Position numbers and translations under genes: made by a program
NCBI RefSeq assembly: GCF_000293805.1
Contig: NZ_AMBZ01000006.1
Coordinates: forward strand, 372,001 to 436,000
DNA: 64,000 nucleotides
From: Paenibacillus alvei DSM 29
GTDB taxonomy: Bacteria; Bacillota; Bacilli; Paenibacillales; Paenibacillaceae
Direction: 5' to 3'
Notes under the pieces: generated by a model
Databases searched by the model: none
Told to the model about the DNA's origin: nothing
The model's input: only the letters and a program-made list of their open reading frames with translations
Shown: positions 1-8,433 of the stretch, piece after piece
How positions within the stretch are numbered: the stretch's first letter is position 1
Layout of the letters: the number at the start of each line of letters is the position of its first letter

Positions 1-168
1 ATATATGACATATTGTACCATTTCTAACTTATCCAGATCAACCGATCAATGTGCGGAATCCGTGAACGATTGATGGCAAAAAGAAAAGAAGGAACGGTAA
101 TCGTCCTCCTTTCTTGAACCAGCAAGCACGAATGAACAAAATCGTCCTTCCATACTATGCATCAATAT

Positions 169-348
169 TCACCGTAATGCCTTCATCACATTTCTGATGA
201 GCACTTGGAATTCTTCCGCATTCAGACAACCCAAGCAGATAAGCAATGGTATCAAGGATGGATCTGCTTCACCGAGCGTATCCAGAACATGAATTTCTAT
301 ACCATTGTTTGGCTCGATACGATTTATTGCACACTTTCCCTCTAACAG
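169..348 (-). pseudogene. Possible C-terminal relic of an unknown protein
   Basis: An open stretch of 59 codons on the minus strand has protein-like composition but no start codon with a ribosome site; a TAG lies directly upstream. It reads ...NRIEPNNGIEIHVLDTLG... and ends ...VMKALR before TGA. I do not recognise a family. Its acidic, hydrophobic-patterned sequence suggests the tail of a decayed gene rather than random sequence. The first 168 bases show nothing I can support. Confidence 0.25.
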
Positions 349-374
349 CTAATTTTCATAGCCTTAAACTTACG

Positions 375-818
375 TCACTTATTTAATGGCTTAATGAAGC
401 CATATGTCGCATCCTTCGTAAATCCAAGCTTCTCATAAAATTGATGCGCATCCGTTCTCCACGCACTTGATAAAAGTACGACACTGCGACAATCGCTTTC
501 TATAGCTATTTTCTCTATCGCTTCTACGAGTATTTGTCCAATGCCTTTTCGATGATGGCTTTTACTGACGATCATATTTTCCAGCACCATGAACGGACGA
601 CATTGACCTGTTAAGTCATAGCAGCGAATCCCCATTACGGAACCGACCAGCTTGCCGGAATTATCTACTGCACCTAAGAATGTATAGTCTGGATTCGATT
701 GCAGCGCCGTAAATCGTTCTTTCAGCCTTTCAACGTTCGTCTCACTTTGATCGAGCTCCGTATATAACTCCGCCAACTCATCAAGTTGAGTTTGTGCAAC
801 GGTTTGTATATGTATCAT
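375..818 (-). CDS. GNAT family N-acetyltransferase
   Basis: Single-domain GNAT acetyltransferase of about 147 residues, expected to use acetyl-CoA; the substrate is not predictable. The motif A region (VLENMIVSKSHHRKGIGQILV) contains the acetyl-CoA loop pattern R-K-G-I-G, and a later HQFYEKLGF segment is the usual motif B. I place the start at the ATG at 818 because AGAGGAGAA lies about 7 bases upstream. An upstream GTG at 869 would put the ribosome site inside the gene. It follows map in the same direction but is separated from it by a terminator. Confidence 0.85.
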   Translation of the reverse strand: MIHIQTVAQTQLDELAELYTELDQSETNVERLKERFTALQSNPDYTFLGAVDNSGKLVGSVMGIRCYDLTGQCRPFMVLENMIVSKSHHRKGIGQILVEAIEKIAIESDCRSVVLLSSAWRTDAHQFYEKLGFTKDATYGFIKPLNK

Positions 819-912
819 CTCGTTCTTCTCCTCTTTCCCTATAGGCATATATATCCATTCTATATTCACTCTGGCAAATCTTTCAACCTATTCATTTACC
901 AGGATATAAAAA

Positions 913-953
913 TAAAGCACCCTCAAATGGAATGATCTCCACCAGAGGGCGCT
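913..953 (-). terminator. Rho-independent terminator after map
   Basis: Arms AGCGCCCTC and GAGGGTGCT (minus strand, one mismatch) are followed by TTTATTTTTA. It lies just downstream of the methionine aminopeptidase gene and separates it from the acetyltransferase. Confidence 0.7.
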
Positions 954-1006
954 TGCACATGTACACATACGTAACGCGTGTAACAACTGCTCGCAGTTGC
1001 TCCCGC

Positions 1007-1753
1007 TTATAAGGTTGTCAAAATAACTGGGCCATCCTTTGTAATGGCGATCGTGTGCTCATATTGCGCGGACAATCCGCCATCAGCCGTACGTGCAGTC
1101 CAGCCATCACTGTCGAGCTTCACATGGTAGCGTCCCGTATTCAGCATCGGTTCAATCGTAATAACCATGCCTTCCTTCAAGCGAATGCCGCGATTTGGAG
1201 AGCCATAGTGCGGAACTTGCGGCTCTTCGTGCATATCCTTGCCAATGCCATGACCGATAAAGTCTCTAACAACGGAGAATCCGTTCGATTCCGCATAGGA
1301 TTGAATCGCATGTCCGACATCTCCAAGACGGTTGCCTGGTACAGCCTGCTCGATTCCAAGATACAAGCATTTCTCTGTAACCGTGAGTAATTTGTCTGCC
1401 TGCTCCGATACTTGACCAACACGATAGCTCCATGCCGAGTCAGATAATGCTCCATTCAAATTGACGACCATATCAATCGTTACGATGTCGCCGTCCTTCA
1501 AAGGCTCTTTGTTCGGAAAGCCGTGACAAATGACATCATTCACAGATGCACATGTCGCAAACGGAAACCCATGATAGCCCTTCTGTTCCGGTGTTGCACC
1601 ATGCTTATGCAAATAGCGCTCCACGAATTGATCAATTTCATGCGTGGTCACGCCTGGCTTAATCATACCAGCGAGCTCTTGATGTACCTGCGCAAGCAGT
1701 CTTCCTGATTCACGCATCGCATCGATTTCTTGTTGACTTTTCAAAATAATCAT
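1007..1753 (-). CDS. map: Type I methionyl aminopeptidase
   Basis: Removes the initiator methionine from nascent proteins in the cytoplasm. The 248-residue length fits type I enzymes. The five metal ligands of the pita-bread fold are visible: D94 (VTIDMV), D105 (ALSDSAW), H168 (FIGHGIG), E201 (ITIEPML) and E232 (QYEHTIA), with H77 (ICHGFP) as the usual active-site histidine. The start is the ATG at 1753 behind GAGGTG. A longer frame reaching 1807 lacks a ribosome site. It does not sit in the usual secY-adk-map ribosomal context here, so it is probably a second, stand-alone copy; that last point is inference. Confidence 0.95.
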   Translation of the reverse strand: MIILKSQQEIDAMRESGRLLAQVHQELAGMIKPGVTTHEIDQFVERYLHKHGATPEQKGYHGFPFATCASVNDVICHGFPNKEPLKDGDIVTIDMVVNLNGALSDSAWSYRVGQVSEQADKLLTVTEKCLYLGIEQAVPGNRLGDVGHAIQSYAESNGFSVVRDFIGHGIGKDMHEEPQVPHYGSPNRGIRLKEGMVITIEPMLNTGRYHVKLDSDGWTARTADGGLSAQYEHTIAITKDGPVILTTL

Positions 1754-1920
1754 ATTTCTACACCTCAATAGCTGCGTAATGACGTAATATATCTTATTGT
1801 ACACCAAAACACTTTGCTATCCGGCCATTTATCACAAAAAAAATCCACATGGCATCAATTCCTATGTTTTAACACCACAAGACATCTTCATATTAAAGAA
1901 GAGCTGCCTGGTCAACTCTC

Positions 1921-2163
1921 CTATTCATCGGCTTGTATACTTTCAATTGCGGTGAAAAAAACATCCATCAAATCCATTTGAAAATAGTGATGCACATAGT
2001 CGGTAATCTCATGCAGCTCTTGCTCGGACTTGAATTCAAGTACTGGCCGTCCCTCGCATTTCAGCACTGTGCAGTTGTACTTTTCCTTCACCTGCTCGAT
2101 GATATAATCCTGATTTACTGGTGCAACTGTTATCCCACTCATCGCTGTATTTTCGCCCCCCAT
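1921..2163 (-). CDS. Small hypothetical protein
   Basis: About 73-80 residues, acidic, with alternating charged and aromatic residues (KYNCTVLKCEGRPVLEF, DYVHHYFQMDLMDVF), consistent with a small alpha/beta cytoplasmic protein. I do not recognise the family. The start is uncertain: ATG 2163 has AAAAGGAT only a few bases away, and ATG 2142 has a G-rich site about 13 bases away. It lies between map and a DUF4269 gene, all on the minus strand. Confidence 0.5.
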   Translation of the reverse strand: MGGENTAMSGITVAPVNQDYIIEQVKEKYNCTVLKCEGRPVLEFKSEQELHEITDYVHHYFQMDLMDVFFTAIESIQADE

Positions 2164-2204
2164 ATCCTTTTGCCAAATGTTACATATGTATTCTTTCTAG
2201 CAAG

Positions 2205-2756
2205 TCAACTCTCCTTAAGTCTATGATTTTCATCACAATCAATAAGCAGCAGTTGTTCATAGGGATCTCCTTCGAGCTGAAGAAGCTTCGCGAAGGCGGG
2301 TTCCGTTTTCATTCCGTTCCGCTTTAATTCAATAATCTGCTGGCGAAACGAATCGCCATATTTGCGCAGCAAGCATTCCTCGATAACCATATGTCGGAAT
2401 CCATTTTGCTCGATTACAGGAATCGGTTGTCCGAAAATTTCGACAGGCCATTTGCCGCAGCAGAAATTCACCTTCACTCTTTCTACTTCGTTAACCGTTC
2501 GTCGTACGTATTCGAACGCTTCAAAGTGTTCAAAATGAACGCGCACAAGCTCCTCAAATGCTGCGAAGTCATACACCTCACAGGCAATATCCAGATCACT
2601 TCCTGGTATGTGAATAGAGAGGGGAAGCGTACCAATAAGAACGGGCGTGTACAGCTCTAGAACCGCCATAATCCGAAGCTCTTGGAGCAAATGATACACT
2701 TCAACCTGATCTGCATTGCCATGCTGTAAATAATCAATTGCAAGCCAATGATTCAT
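2205..2756 (-). CDS. DUF4269 family protein, nucleotidyltransferase-like
   Basis: About 183 residues. The segment LIGTLPLSIHIPGSDLDIAC has the GSDLDI pattern of the polymerase-beta nucleotidyltransferase fold, followed by FEHFEAFEYVRRTVNEVERVKVNF and a GKWPVEIFGQ block typical of DUF4269. The reaction is unknown. The start at ATG 2756 (MNHWLAIDYL) has ACAAGG about 8 bases upstream; an upstream TTG at 2789 is less likely. It stands alone between two terminator-bounded units. Confidence 0.8.
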   Translation of the reverse strand: MNHWLAIDYLQHGNADQVEVYHLLQELRIMAVLELYTPVLIGTLPLSIHIPGSDLDIACEVYDFAAFEELVRVHFEHFEAFEYVRRTVNEVERVKVNFCCGKWPVEIFGQPIPVIEQNGFRHMVIEECLLRKYGDSFRQQIIELKRNGMKTEPAFAKLLQLEGDPYEQLLLIDCDENHRLKES

Positions 2757-2801
2757 GGATGTTACCTTGTCCCCTTCCCTGTTCGACAATCGGATCTAAT
2801 G

Positions 2802-2838
2802 AAAAACTTACCCGGTGCCTAATGGCTACAGGTAAGTT
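2802..2838 (-). terminator. Terminator after the PadR/HAAS pair
   Basis: A perfect 8-bp stem AACTTACC/GGTAAGTT with a T-run on the minus strand, downstream of the pentapeptide gene. Confidence 0.75.
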
Positions 2839-2895
2839 CATATTACGTATCTCGTTACACAGCGTGCAATACATGCAATACGCGCAATATGCTTC

Positions 2896-3612
2896 TTAGC
2901 GTACCGTTACATTGCTCAAATCAGCCTTATTGCTCTTCAGAAGCGCATAAGTCAGCTTATCCATCGTGGCCCCGTCGAAAATCGTCTTCTTTACATCTGT
3001 TTTAAACGAAACATTGTTGAATACCGCATTACGGAATGTTGTCTTTCGCAAGCCAGCATAATCAAACACAACCCCATTGAATGTCAAGTTGTCAAAGCTG
3101 ACGCCAGAGAAATCAGAGGACTTGAAAACGGTATTCTCGAAAATACAATCTGTGAAAATCGCCTTTCTCACGCTTGACTTCACAATTTGCGCACCTGATA
3201 AATTTGCTCCTGTAAAGTTAACCTGATCCAAGCTGCTGCACTTGAAAGAACTGTTTGTTAAATCCGAATAACTAAAGTCCGAGCCCTGCAAATTGCTGTA
3301 ATTGAACTGTCCATCATGTACAGAAGTAGAGGTGAAATCGGAATTTTGCAAATTGCTTTTCGAAAAGTCCATCCCAACCTTCTGCTGCAGCTTGACCGTT
3401 TGCGAATTAATGCTCTCAATGAGTTCAGAAATCTCACCTATTGATTCTATCGTGAGAAGATAGGCTGCCTCGTCGTCATAGCCCTCCTTCTTCAAATCGC
3501 TCAGCTTCTCCTGTAAATCATACAACAGCTCTTCCTTCAGTTCCTGGATCTGCTTCAAATCTTCATAGGGTGAAAAGACACTATCCAGGTATCGTCTTAA
3601 TCGCTCATCCAT
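2896..3612 (-). CDS. HAAS-domain protein with pentapeptide repeats
   Basis: About 238 residues. Residues 1-70 (DERLRRYLDSVFSPYED...) match a HAAS/DUF1700-type helical domain, which is usually partnered with a PadR regulator. Residues from about 85 onward are pentapeptide repeats of A(D/N)LXX type (NLQNSDFTSTS, NLQGSDFSYSD, NLSGAQI) forming a right-handed quadrilateral helix. There is no membrane segment, whereas many HAAS proteins end in transmembrane helices. The start is ATG 3612 behind AAAGGTGG, 17 bases after the padR stop, so the two are translated as an operon. The likely role is an effector or anti-factor controlled with PadR, which is inference. Confidence 0.85.
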   Translation of the reverse strand: MDERLRRYLDSVFSPYEDLKQIQELKEELLYDLQEKLSDLKKEGYDDEAAYLLTIESIGEISELIESINSQTVKLQQKVGMDFSKSNLQNSDFTSTSVHDGQFNYSNLQGSDFSYSDLTNSSFKCSSLDQVNFTGANLSGAQIVKSSVRKAIFTDCIFENTVFKSSDFSGVSFDNLTFNGVVFDYAGLRKTTFRNAVFNNVSFKTDVKKTIFDGATMDKLTYALLKSNKADLSNVTVR

Positions 3613-3629
3613 TGCATATTCCACCTTTC

Positions 3630-3956
3630 TTATATCAAAATATCTAGTATTTTCTTCGCATATTCCCAATTCTGCTTATTGTCTGCATACGTGACGCGTC
3701 CTTTGTCTGTAATGCGGTAATACTTCCGTCTACCGCCATGCGTCTCGTCCCCCCAATAGGAAGTAATGTTTCCTTCCTGCTCCAGCCGCTTCAGACTGGA
3801 ATACATCGTGGCTTCCTTCAGCTCGTATAGTCCGTTTGATCCAGTGTGCACCAGCTTGCAAATTTCATAACCGTACTTATCTCCGCTCATCAGCAGCTTC
3901 AAAATAATTGTATCCGTATGTCCGCGCAGCAAATCGGAAGAAAGCTTCGCATTCAT
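3630..3956 (-). CDS. PadR family transcriptional regulator
   Basis: A 108-residue winged-helix repressor of the short PadR type: LRGHTDTIILKLLMSGDKYGYEI is the first helix block, TMYSSLKRLEQEGNI the recognition region and GRRKYYRITDKGR the wing. An almost consensus ribosome site (GAGGAGGTGATCC) precedes ATG 3956. It is first in an operon with the HAAS/pentapeptide gene. The promoter upstream carries an AGTAC/GTACT inverted repeat over its -35 region, consistent with autorepression. Confidence 0.92.
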   Translation of the reverse strand: MNAKLSSDLLRGHTDTIILKLLMSGDKYGYEICKLVHTGSNGLYELKEATMYSSLKRLEQEGNITSYWGDETHGGRRKYYRITDKGRVTYADNKQNWEYAKKILDILI

Positions 3957-3979
3957 GCAAGGATCACCTCCTCAATAAC

Positions 3980-4014
3980 AATATAGATCAAAGTACTATG
4001 ACAGTCAAGGTACT
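3980..4014 (-). promoter_or_regulatory. padR operon promoter with candidate operator
   Basis: On the minus strand TTGACT and TATATT are separated by exactly 17 bases, ending about 24 bases before the padR start. AGTAC at 3992-3996 and GTACT at 4010-4014 form an inverted repeat spanning the -35 box. The promoter is seen directly; its use as a PadR operator is inference. Confidence 0.65.
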
Positions 4015-4075
4015 ATTATTATCATTGCAAAACATCCGCCCCCACCTACAAGAAGGCCAATGTGCTTCATTCGAA

Positions 4076-4118
4076 CAAAAAAGCCTGACTCGAACGCAAA
4101 CATGCGTGAATCAGGCTC
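4076..4118 (-). terminator. Terminator after the Fur-linked ABC exporter
   Basis: Minus-strand hairpin with arms AGCCTGATT and AGTCAGGCT, an inner GCATG-type loop, and a TTTTTT tail. Confidence 0.8.
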
Positions 4119-4182
4119 CAAAATCTAATTTATTTTACCGTACGAGTTGGCCAAGCAAGCTGCTCAGCACATCATGCAGATG

Positions 4183-5898
4183 CTATTCTCTGAATTGCGC
4201 CTTGTGCAATCGGCTGTACAAGCCACCTACGGCTAGCAGTTCGTCATGACCGCCCTGCTCTACAATTCCCTTGTCCGTGACGACGACAATGCGGTCGGCA
4301 TTTTTAATCGTTGCCAGCCGATGCGCAATAACGAGTGTCGTCCGACCTTCCGACAGTTCTGCCAAAGATTGCTGGATAGCTGCTTCCGTTTCTGTATCAA
4401 GCGCTGAAGTCGCCTCGTCCAAAATTAAAATCGGCGGGTTTTTCAAGAACATTCTTGCAATAGCGAGACGCTGCTTCTGACCGCCCGACAGCTTCACGCC
4501 GCGTTCACCTATTACAGTCTCCATCCCTTCTGGCTGTTCACGAATAAACTCGTCCAATCGAGCGCGCCGAGACGCTGCCCAAATATCCTGATCTGATGCG
4601 CCGAGACGCCCATAGGAAATATTTTCGCGAATGGTGCCCGAAAACAAGAACACATCCTGCTGCACGATACCAATCTGCTTGCGCAGCGATTGCAGCTTCA
4701 TATCGCGAATATCAATGCCATCCACGGTAATGCTGCCTTCCAGAACATCATAGAACCTTGGCAGCAAGCTGCAAAGCGTTGTCTTGCCTGAGCCGGATGG
4801 TCCGACGAAGGCTACCGTTTCTCCAGCGTTGATGGCAACATTGATGTCCCGCAGAACGGGACGCTCCTGTTCATAGCCGAATGTTACATCATGGAATCGG
4901 ATATTGCCGAGCAGCATGCCCACATCAACTGCATCCGGCTTATCCTTCACGTCTGGCTCGGTGTCGATAATTTCTACATACCGCTTGAAGCCAGCGATTC
5001 CCTTTGGATAGCTTTCGATTACGGTATTAATTTTCTGAATGGGTCCGAGGAATACATTCGTCAGCAAAATAAATGCAAGAAATTCGCCATACGATAGTTC
5101 CTTCTGAATAACGAACCACGTACCGCATAACAGTACAAACACGGTGACAATGCGCATCAAAATATAGCTGATTGACGTATTCCACGCCATGATGCGATAG
5201 GACATCAGCTTCGTATTGCGGAAGCGGCCATTGTTCTCAGCGAACAATTCCTTCTCATGCGCCTCATTCGCAAATGCTTGAACAACGCGAACACCGCCAA
5301 TGCTGTCTTCAACGCGCGCATTGAAATCCGCAAGGTCAGTCATCAAACGGCGGAATGTCCCCATCATCTTCTTATTGAAGTAAACGGTAATCGAGCACAA
5401 TATCGGCACGACGATAAATGTCAATACAGCCAGCTTCCAATTCAAGCCGAGCATGAGACCGAATGCGCCGAGCAGCGTCATAATTGCGATGAATAAATCC
5501 TCTGGCCCATGGTGAGCTACCTCGCCGATCTCTAGCAGATCATTTGACATGCGGGACATCAATTGTCCTGTCTTATTATTGTCGAAGAAGCGGAAAGACA
5601 GCTTCTGCAGGTGCTCGAACATTTTCTTGCGCATATCCGTTTCAATGTTAATGCCGAGCATATGCCCCCAATACGTGACGACAAAGTGCAGCACCATATT
5701 AATTCCATAAATAACGAGCAAGCCTACGCAAGCCCATACAATCCATGTCCAATTTCCCGTTGGCAGCAGCTTGTCCACGACTTGATTGACCGCCAGCGGG
5801 AAGCCGAGCTCAAGCAATGCAACGAATACCGCACAGGTGAAGTCCAAAAAGAACAGTCCCATATACGGACGATAATAGGAGAAAAACCTTCGCAGCAA
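4183..5898 (-). CDS. ABC exporter, fused permease and ATPase
   Basis: A 571-residue half-transporter that should work as a homodimer. Residues 1-310 hold six membrane helices of the type I exporter fold, and residues from about 366 hold the ATPase: Walker A GPSGSGKTT, Q-loop IVQQD, signature LSGGQKQR, Walker [13 protein letters not shown] and switch His IAHRLAT. TTG 5898 is the likely start, with GAGGG 8 bases upstream and the typical MLRRFFSYYRPY beginning. A perfect Fur box lies about 62 bases upstream and a terminator follows, so it is a single-gene, probably iron-regulated unit. Siderophore, peptide or drug export are all possible. Confidence 0.9.
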   Translation of the reverse strand: MLRRFFSYYRPYMGLFFLDFTCAVFVALLELGFPLAVNQVVDKLLPTGNWTWIVWACVGLLVIYGINMVLHFVVTYWGHMLGINIETDMRKKMFEHLQKLSFRFFDNNKTGQLMSRMSNDLLEIGEVAHHGPEDLFIAIMTLLGAFGLMLGLNWKLAVLTFIVVPILCSITVYFNKKMMGTFRRLMTDLADFNARVEDSIGGVRVVQAFANEAHEKELFAENNGRFRNTKLMSYRIMAWNTSISYILMRIVTVFVLLCGTWFVIQKELSYGEFLAFILLTNVFLGPIQKINTVIESYPKGIAGFKRYVEIIDTEPDVKDKPDAVDVGMLLGNIRFHDVTFGYEQERPVLRDINVAINAGETVAFVGPSGSGKTTLCSLLPRFYDVLEGSITVDGIDIRDMKLQSLRKQIGIVQQDVFLFSGTIRENISYGRLGASDQDIWAASRRARLDEFIREQPEGMETVIGERGVKLSGGQKQRLAIARMFLKNPPILILDEATSALDTETEAAIQQSLAELSEGRTTLVIAHRLATIKNADRIVVVTDKGIVEQGGHDELLAVGGLYSRLHKAQFRE

Positions 5899-5959
5899 AC
5901 GATTCCCTCATTTCTCTATGTCAGTATAATCATAAGCAATCTATGTCATTATATAGTAT

Positions 5960-5974
5960 TGATAATGATTATCA
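5960..5974 (-). promoter_or_regulatory. Fur box (7-1-7)
   Basis: TGATAATGATTATCA is an exact match to the Bacillus 7-1-7 Fur consensus TGATAAT-n-ATTATCA. It sits just upstream of a TATAAT (5948-5953, minus strand) and in front of the ABC exporter, where bound Fur-Fe would block transcription. The gene on the other side ends here, so the exporter is the only sensible target. Confidence 0.85.
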
Positions 5975-5984
5975 TAGATAAAAT

Positions 5985-6021
5985 AAAAAAGATTCGATCT
6001 TCCTCCTCGAGAGATCAAATC
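5985..6021 (-). terminator. Terminator after the nucleotidyltransferase gene
   Basis: Minus-strand arms GATTTGATCT and AGATCGAATC (one mismatch) are followed by TTTTTTATTTT. Confidence 0.8.
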
Positions 6022-6026
6022 TATAC

Positions 6027-6848
6027 TCATTTTTGCAAGGATAACGAAGCAACGAATTGATTGCATTCTTTGGTTATGTAATCCATATAAGCCAAAGCAT
6101 CGCGCTTCCTCTTCCACTTCGACGCATACAACGATTCCCTGACACCCTTTCGTTGATTGATCGACTCTTGCAAAATGGGATGCCAGCATTCAGGAACATG
6201 CAGCAATGCGTATTCGCCTGCCCCTGCTTTACTTGTGATGGCTCGTTCACGGAAGGTATACCATTGCCTTGTTACCCCGAGCACCCCCCAAGCTATCTGC
6301 GCTCGGTTCAGCAGCATCAAGCCCTTAATAGAGTAAAAAGGCTTAGAGCTTCGTATCCAACGAGCCCAATAACGATTCAAGTTTTCATGCATTTCATTCA
6401 AGAAAGCGTCCATATCGAAGGCAATATCCAACTCAGAGACTGGCGGCCCAAGAATTGCAATTCCATGCTGCTTCAGTTCGTACCATGTGACAAGATTCAA
6501 CTCGAAGTAGCCAGACTGCTTCATTTTGCCGTCGCAATAGTAAGGAAAAGGCGCAACATCCTTCGGCAGCTTCCCTATATCGTCCCATGTGATATAAATA
6601 CCGTTCATATTGGGACGAGCTGAGAACCGGTTTACTTGTGCATGAATATCGTTAAGCTTGCTTATCTCTTCTTCATGGAGTCGAGCGCGTGTAATCGCAA
6701 TAAAATCAATATCGCTCAATGCTAACGAATAATCGCCTAACGCAATAGATCCATAAATATAAAGCCCTTCCAGCCAATCCTGCTTGTACGCATGAATCAA
6801 TTGGACATATTGTTCCAATATATCTGCAATTTCAGATCGCAGCTTCAT
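6027..6848 (-). CDS. AadA-like nucleotidyltransferase with DUF4111 domain
   Basis: A 273-residue protein. LYIYGSIALGDYSLALSDID (about residues 29-48) is the nucleotidyltransferase GS-x10-DxD core, and the helical second half has the DUF4111 pattern seen in aminoglycoside adenylyltransferases (LNRAQIAWGVLGVTRQ, CVRESLYASKWKR-like end). AadA-type enzymes adenylylate streptomycin or spectinomycin, but many chromosomal relatives have unknown substrates, so resistance is not claimed. It is a monocistronic unit closed by its own terminator. Confidence 0.8.
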   Translation of the reverse strand: MKLRSEIADILEQYVQLIHAYKQDWLEGLYIYGSIALGDYSLALSDIDFIAITRARLHEEEISKLNDIHAQVNRFSARPNMNGIYITWDDIGKLPKDVAPFPYYCDGKMKQSGYFELNLVTWYELKQHGIAILGPPVSELDIAFDMDAFLNEMHENLNRYWARWIRSSKPFYSIKGLMLLNRAQIAWGVLGVTRQWYTFRERAITSKAGAGEYALLHVPECWHPILQESINQRKGVRESLYASKWKRKRDALAYMDYITKECNQFVASLSLQK

Positions 6849-6881
6849 GACAGATTCATTCCTCCCCCTTTATGAATTGCA

Positions 6882-7076
6882 CTACTGGATAAAGGGATAG
6901 AGACAAATCGTGAGAAGAAGAAGTGTCAACAGAAGAGCCATCACGAATGCTAGGTAACGATAGCCACTCAAATGAGCCGTCTTCTTATCGAAATGTTCTC
7001 CTTTGCGACAAATACCGTAATACATTCCAAGCAGCAATTCAGCCAACATGAGTAGAAAGGTCTTCATTGTTCTCAT
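6882..7076 (-). CDS. Small two-helix membrane protein
   Basis: 64 residues with an N-terminal hydrophobic stretch (TFLLMLAELLLGMYYGI), a charged middle (CRKGEHFDKKTAHL) and a C-terminal helix (LAFVMALLLTLLLLTICLY). ATG 7076 has GGGAGTGAT upstream. I do not recognise the family. It lies just before the nucleotidyltransferase gene and could be co-transcribed with it (33-base gap). Confidence 0.6.
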   Translation of the reverse strand: MRTMKTFLLMLAELLLGMYYGICRKGEHFDKKTAHLSGYRYLAFVMALLLTLLLLTICLYPFIQ

Positions 7077-7196
7077 CGAACCATCACTCCCTATCTCTTC
7101 TTTTCATCGGTTTGCATAGCCCACAGCCTTCATGCATTAGATCCTAGCAAATTATCGCAATGAGATCCATTATTTACCAAATTAGCAAGTAATAGG

Positions 7197-7622
7197 TCAT
7201 TCATCAAAAAAAGTCATATGCGGCATCGTCTCCTTATAATAATTCAGACGATCATTCAATTGTCCGGTATGGAATTCGAAGCGATGTCCATCCGGGTCCG
7301 CAAAATATATAGACTGCTTATCCCGCTCGTCTCGTTCTCTGCCAGGCAGCAATCTGGCGCCATATTGTACTAGTCTTGCCCTCATTTCATCAAATTCTCG
7401 CTCATTGATTGTGAATGCAATATGGGTATAGGTAGGTTGTATGTCATAGCGAGGGACATCTCGCTCTTCATTTAACGCAATCCATAAGCCATTTAATCCA
7501 AAATAGGCAAGCTTGCGTCCTTTGACTAACAGCTTCGCCCCGAATATATGTTCATAAAATGCAATGGAGCGATCCAAATTAGATACAGAGAAGCATAGAT
7601 GATTTAATCCTTGCACCTTCAT
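7197..7622 (-). CDS. fosB: Metallothiol transferase FosB
   Basis: A VOC-fold enzyme of 141 residues that adds a thiol (bacillithiol in Bacillota) to fosfomycin and opens its epoxide. The metal ligands are at the expected places: H8 (LNHLCFS), H67 (YTHIAF) and E116 (RFEFHTG). The substrate region Y-F-A-D-P-D-G-H-R-F-E-F-H-T-G and the N-terminal NLDRSIAFYEHIFGAKLL match FosB closely. It is a chromosomal single gene with no mobile sequence beside it, hence probably intrinsic. Confidence 0.92.
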   Translation of the reverse strand: MKVQGLNHLCFSVSNLDRSIAFYEHIFGAKLLVKGRKLAYFGLNGLWIALNEERDVPRYDIQPTYTHIAFTINEREFDEMRARLVQYGARLLPGRERDERDKQSIYFADPDGHRFEFHTGQLNDRLNYYKETMPHMTFFDE

Positions 7623-7649
7623 TTATATACACTCCCGCAAAAGAAAAGC

Positions 7650-8231
7650 TCACTCATTTTGACCTTCATACTCTTCCTTCAAGATACTCATTACAATGAC
7701 ATCCCAATACTTGCCGTCCTTGTACATTTTCTGACGCAGTCTGCCTTCCTCCTTGAAGCCGCAGTTTACATAACAGCGATGGGCTCGTTCATTGAATTCG
7801 TATACCTCAAGCTCAAGGCGGTTCATATTTAATGACTCGAACACAAAGCCCTTCATTAGTTGAATCGCTTCCTTGCCATAGCCGACTCCAAGCAAATCTT
7901 TACGTCCAATTACGACGCCGAGCACTGCTGATCGGTTCTTCCAGTCGATATGATGCAAATCAATTTGACCGATATAGGCAAGCGTTTGTTTATCAGCTAT
8001 AACAAAGCCCCTCGACTTGGACGCCCCGTCAATCATCATATCCAAGAAGGCTTCTGTATCTTGTTCTGTATGCGGGTACAAAAAGATATCACTTAATGAA
8101 TTTGTAATGTCCGAATCATTCGCCCATTTCCGAATCCAATCATAATCTTCTCTTCGATATTCTCGTAATGTGATGCGATCTCCATGCAAATAAGCCAATG
8201 GAATCACGTCCTCTCTAATGTCGTATCGCAC
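7650..8231 (-). CDS. GNAT N-acetyltransferase, RimJ/RimL type
   Basis: About 182-193 residues with the Acetyltransf_3 pattern: ITLREYRREDYDWIRKWAND at the N-terminus, VIGRKDLLGVGYGKEAIQLM as the acetyl-CoA loop and LEVYEFNERAHRCYVNCGF as motif B, ending KYWDVIVMSIL. GTG 8231 has only a weak ribosome site; TTG 8198 has AGAGAGG about 10 bases upstream and may be the true start. It ends 27 bases before fosB, with which it could be co-transcribed. The substrate is unknown. Confidence 0.85.
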   Translation of the reverse strand: MRYDIREDVIPLAYLHGDRITLREYRREDYDWIRKWANDSDITNSLSDIFLYPHTEQDTEAFLDMMIDGASKSRGFVIADKQTLAYIGQIDLHHIDWKNRSAVLGVVIGRKDLLGVGYGKEAIQLMKGFVFESLNMNRLELEVYEFNERAHRCYVNCGFKEEGRLRQKMYKDGKYWDVIVMSILKEEYEGQNE

Positions 8232-8433
8232 TTATCTGCCAATTTCTGATATCATATCAAGGAAGAACAGGTACATCAAGGTATATTTCAGTACAGGATA
8301 TCCCTGCCTTAGATACGGATTGCTTCTTTTGCTTCTTCATCCTCTTGATGACATCACGCTATAATGACAAGATCGATATCTCATTGGATGTGGTAAAGGA
8401 GGAATACGAAACCATATATTCGGAGGTTAAGTT

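Noticed and set aside
5563..6623. Plus-strand frames of 165 and 188 codons across the exporter start and the nucleotidyltransferase gene
   Set aside because: They lie opposite well-supported genes, and one runs through the Fur box and terminator.
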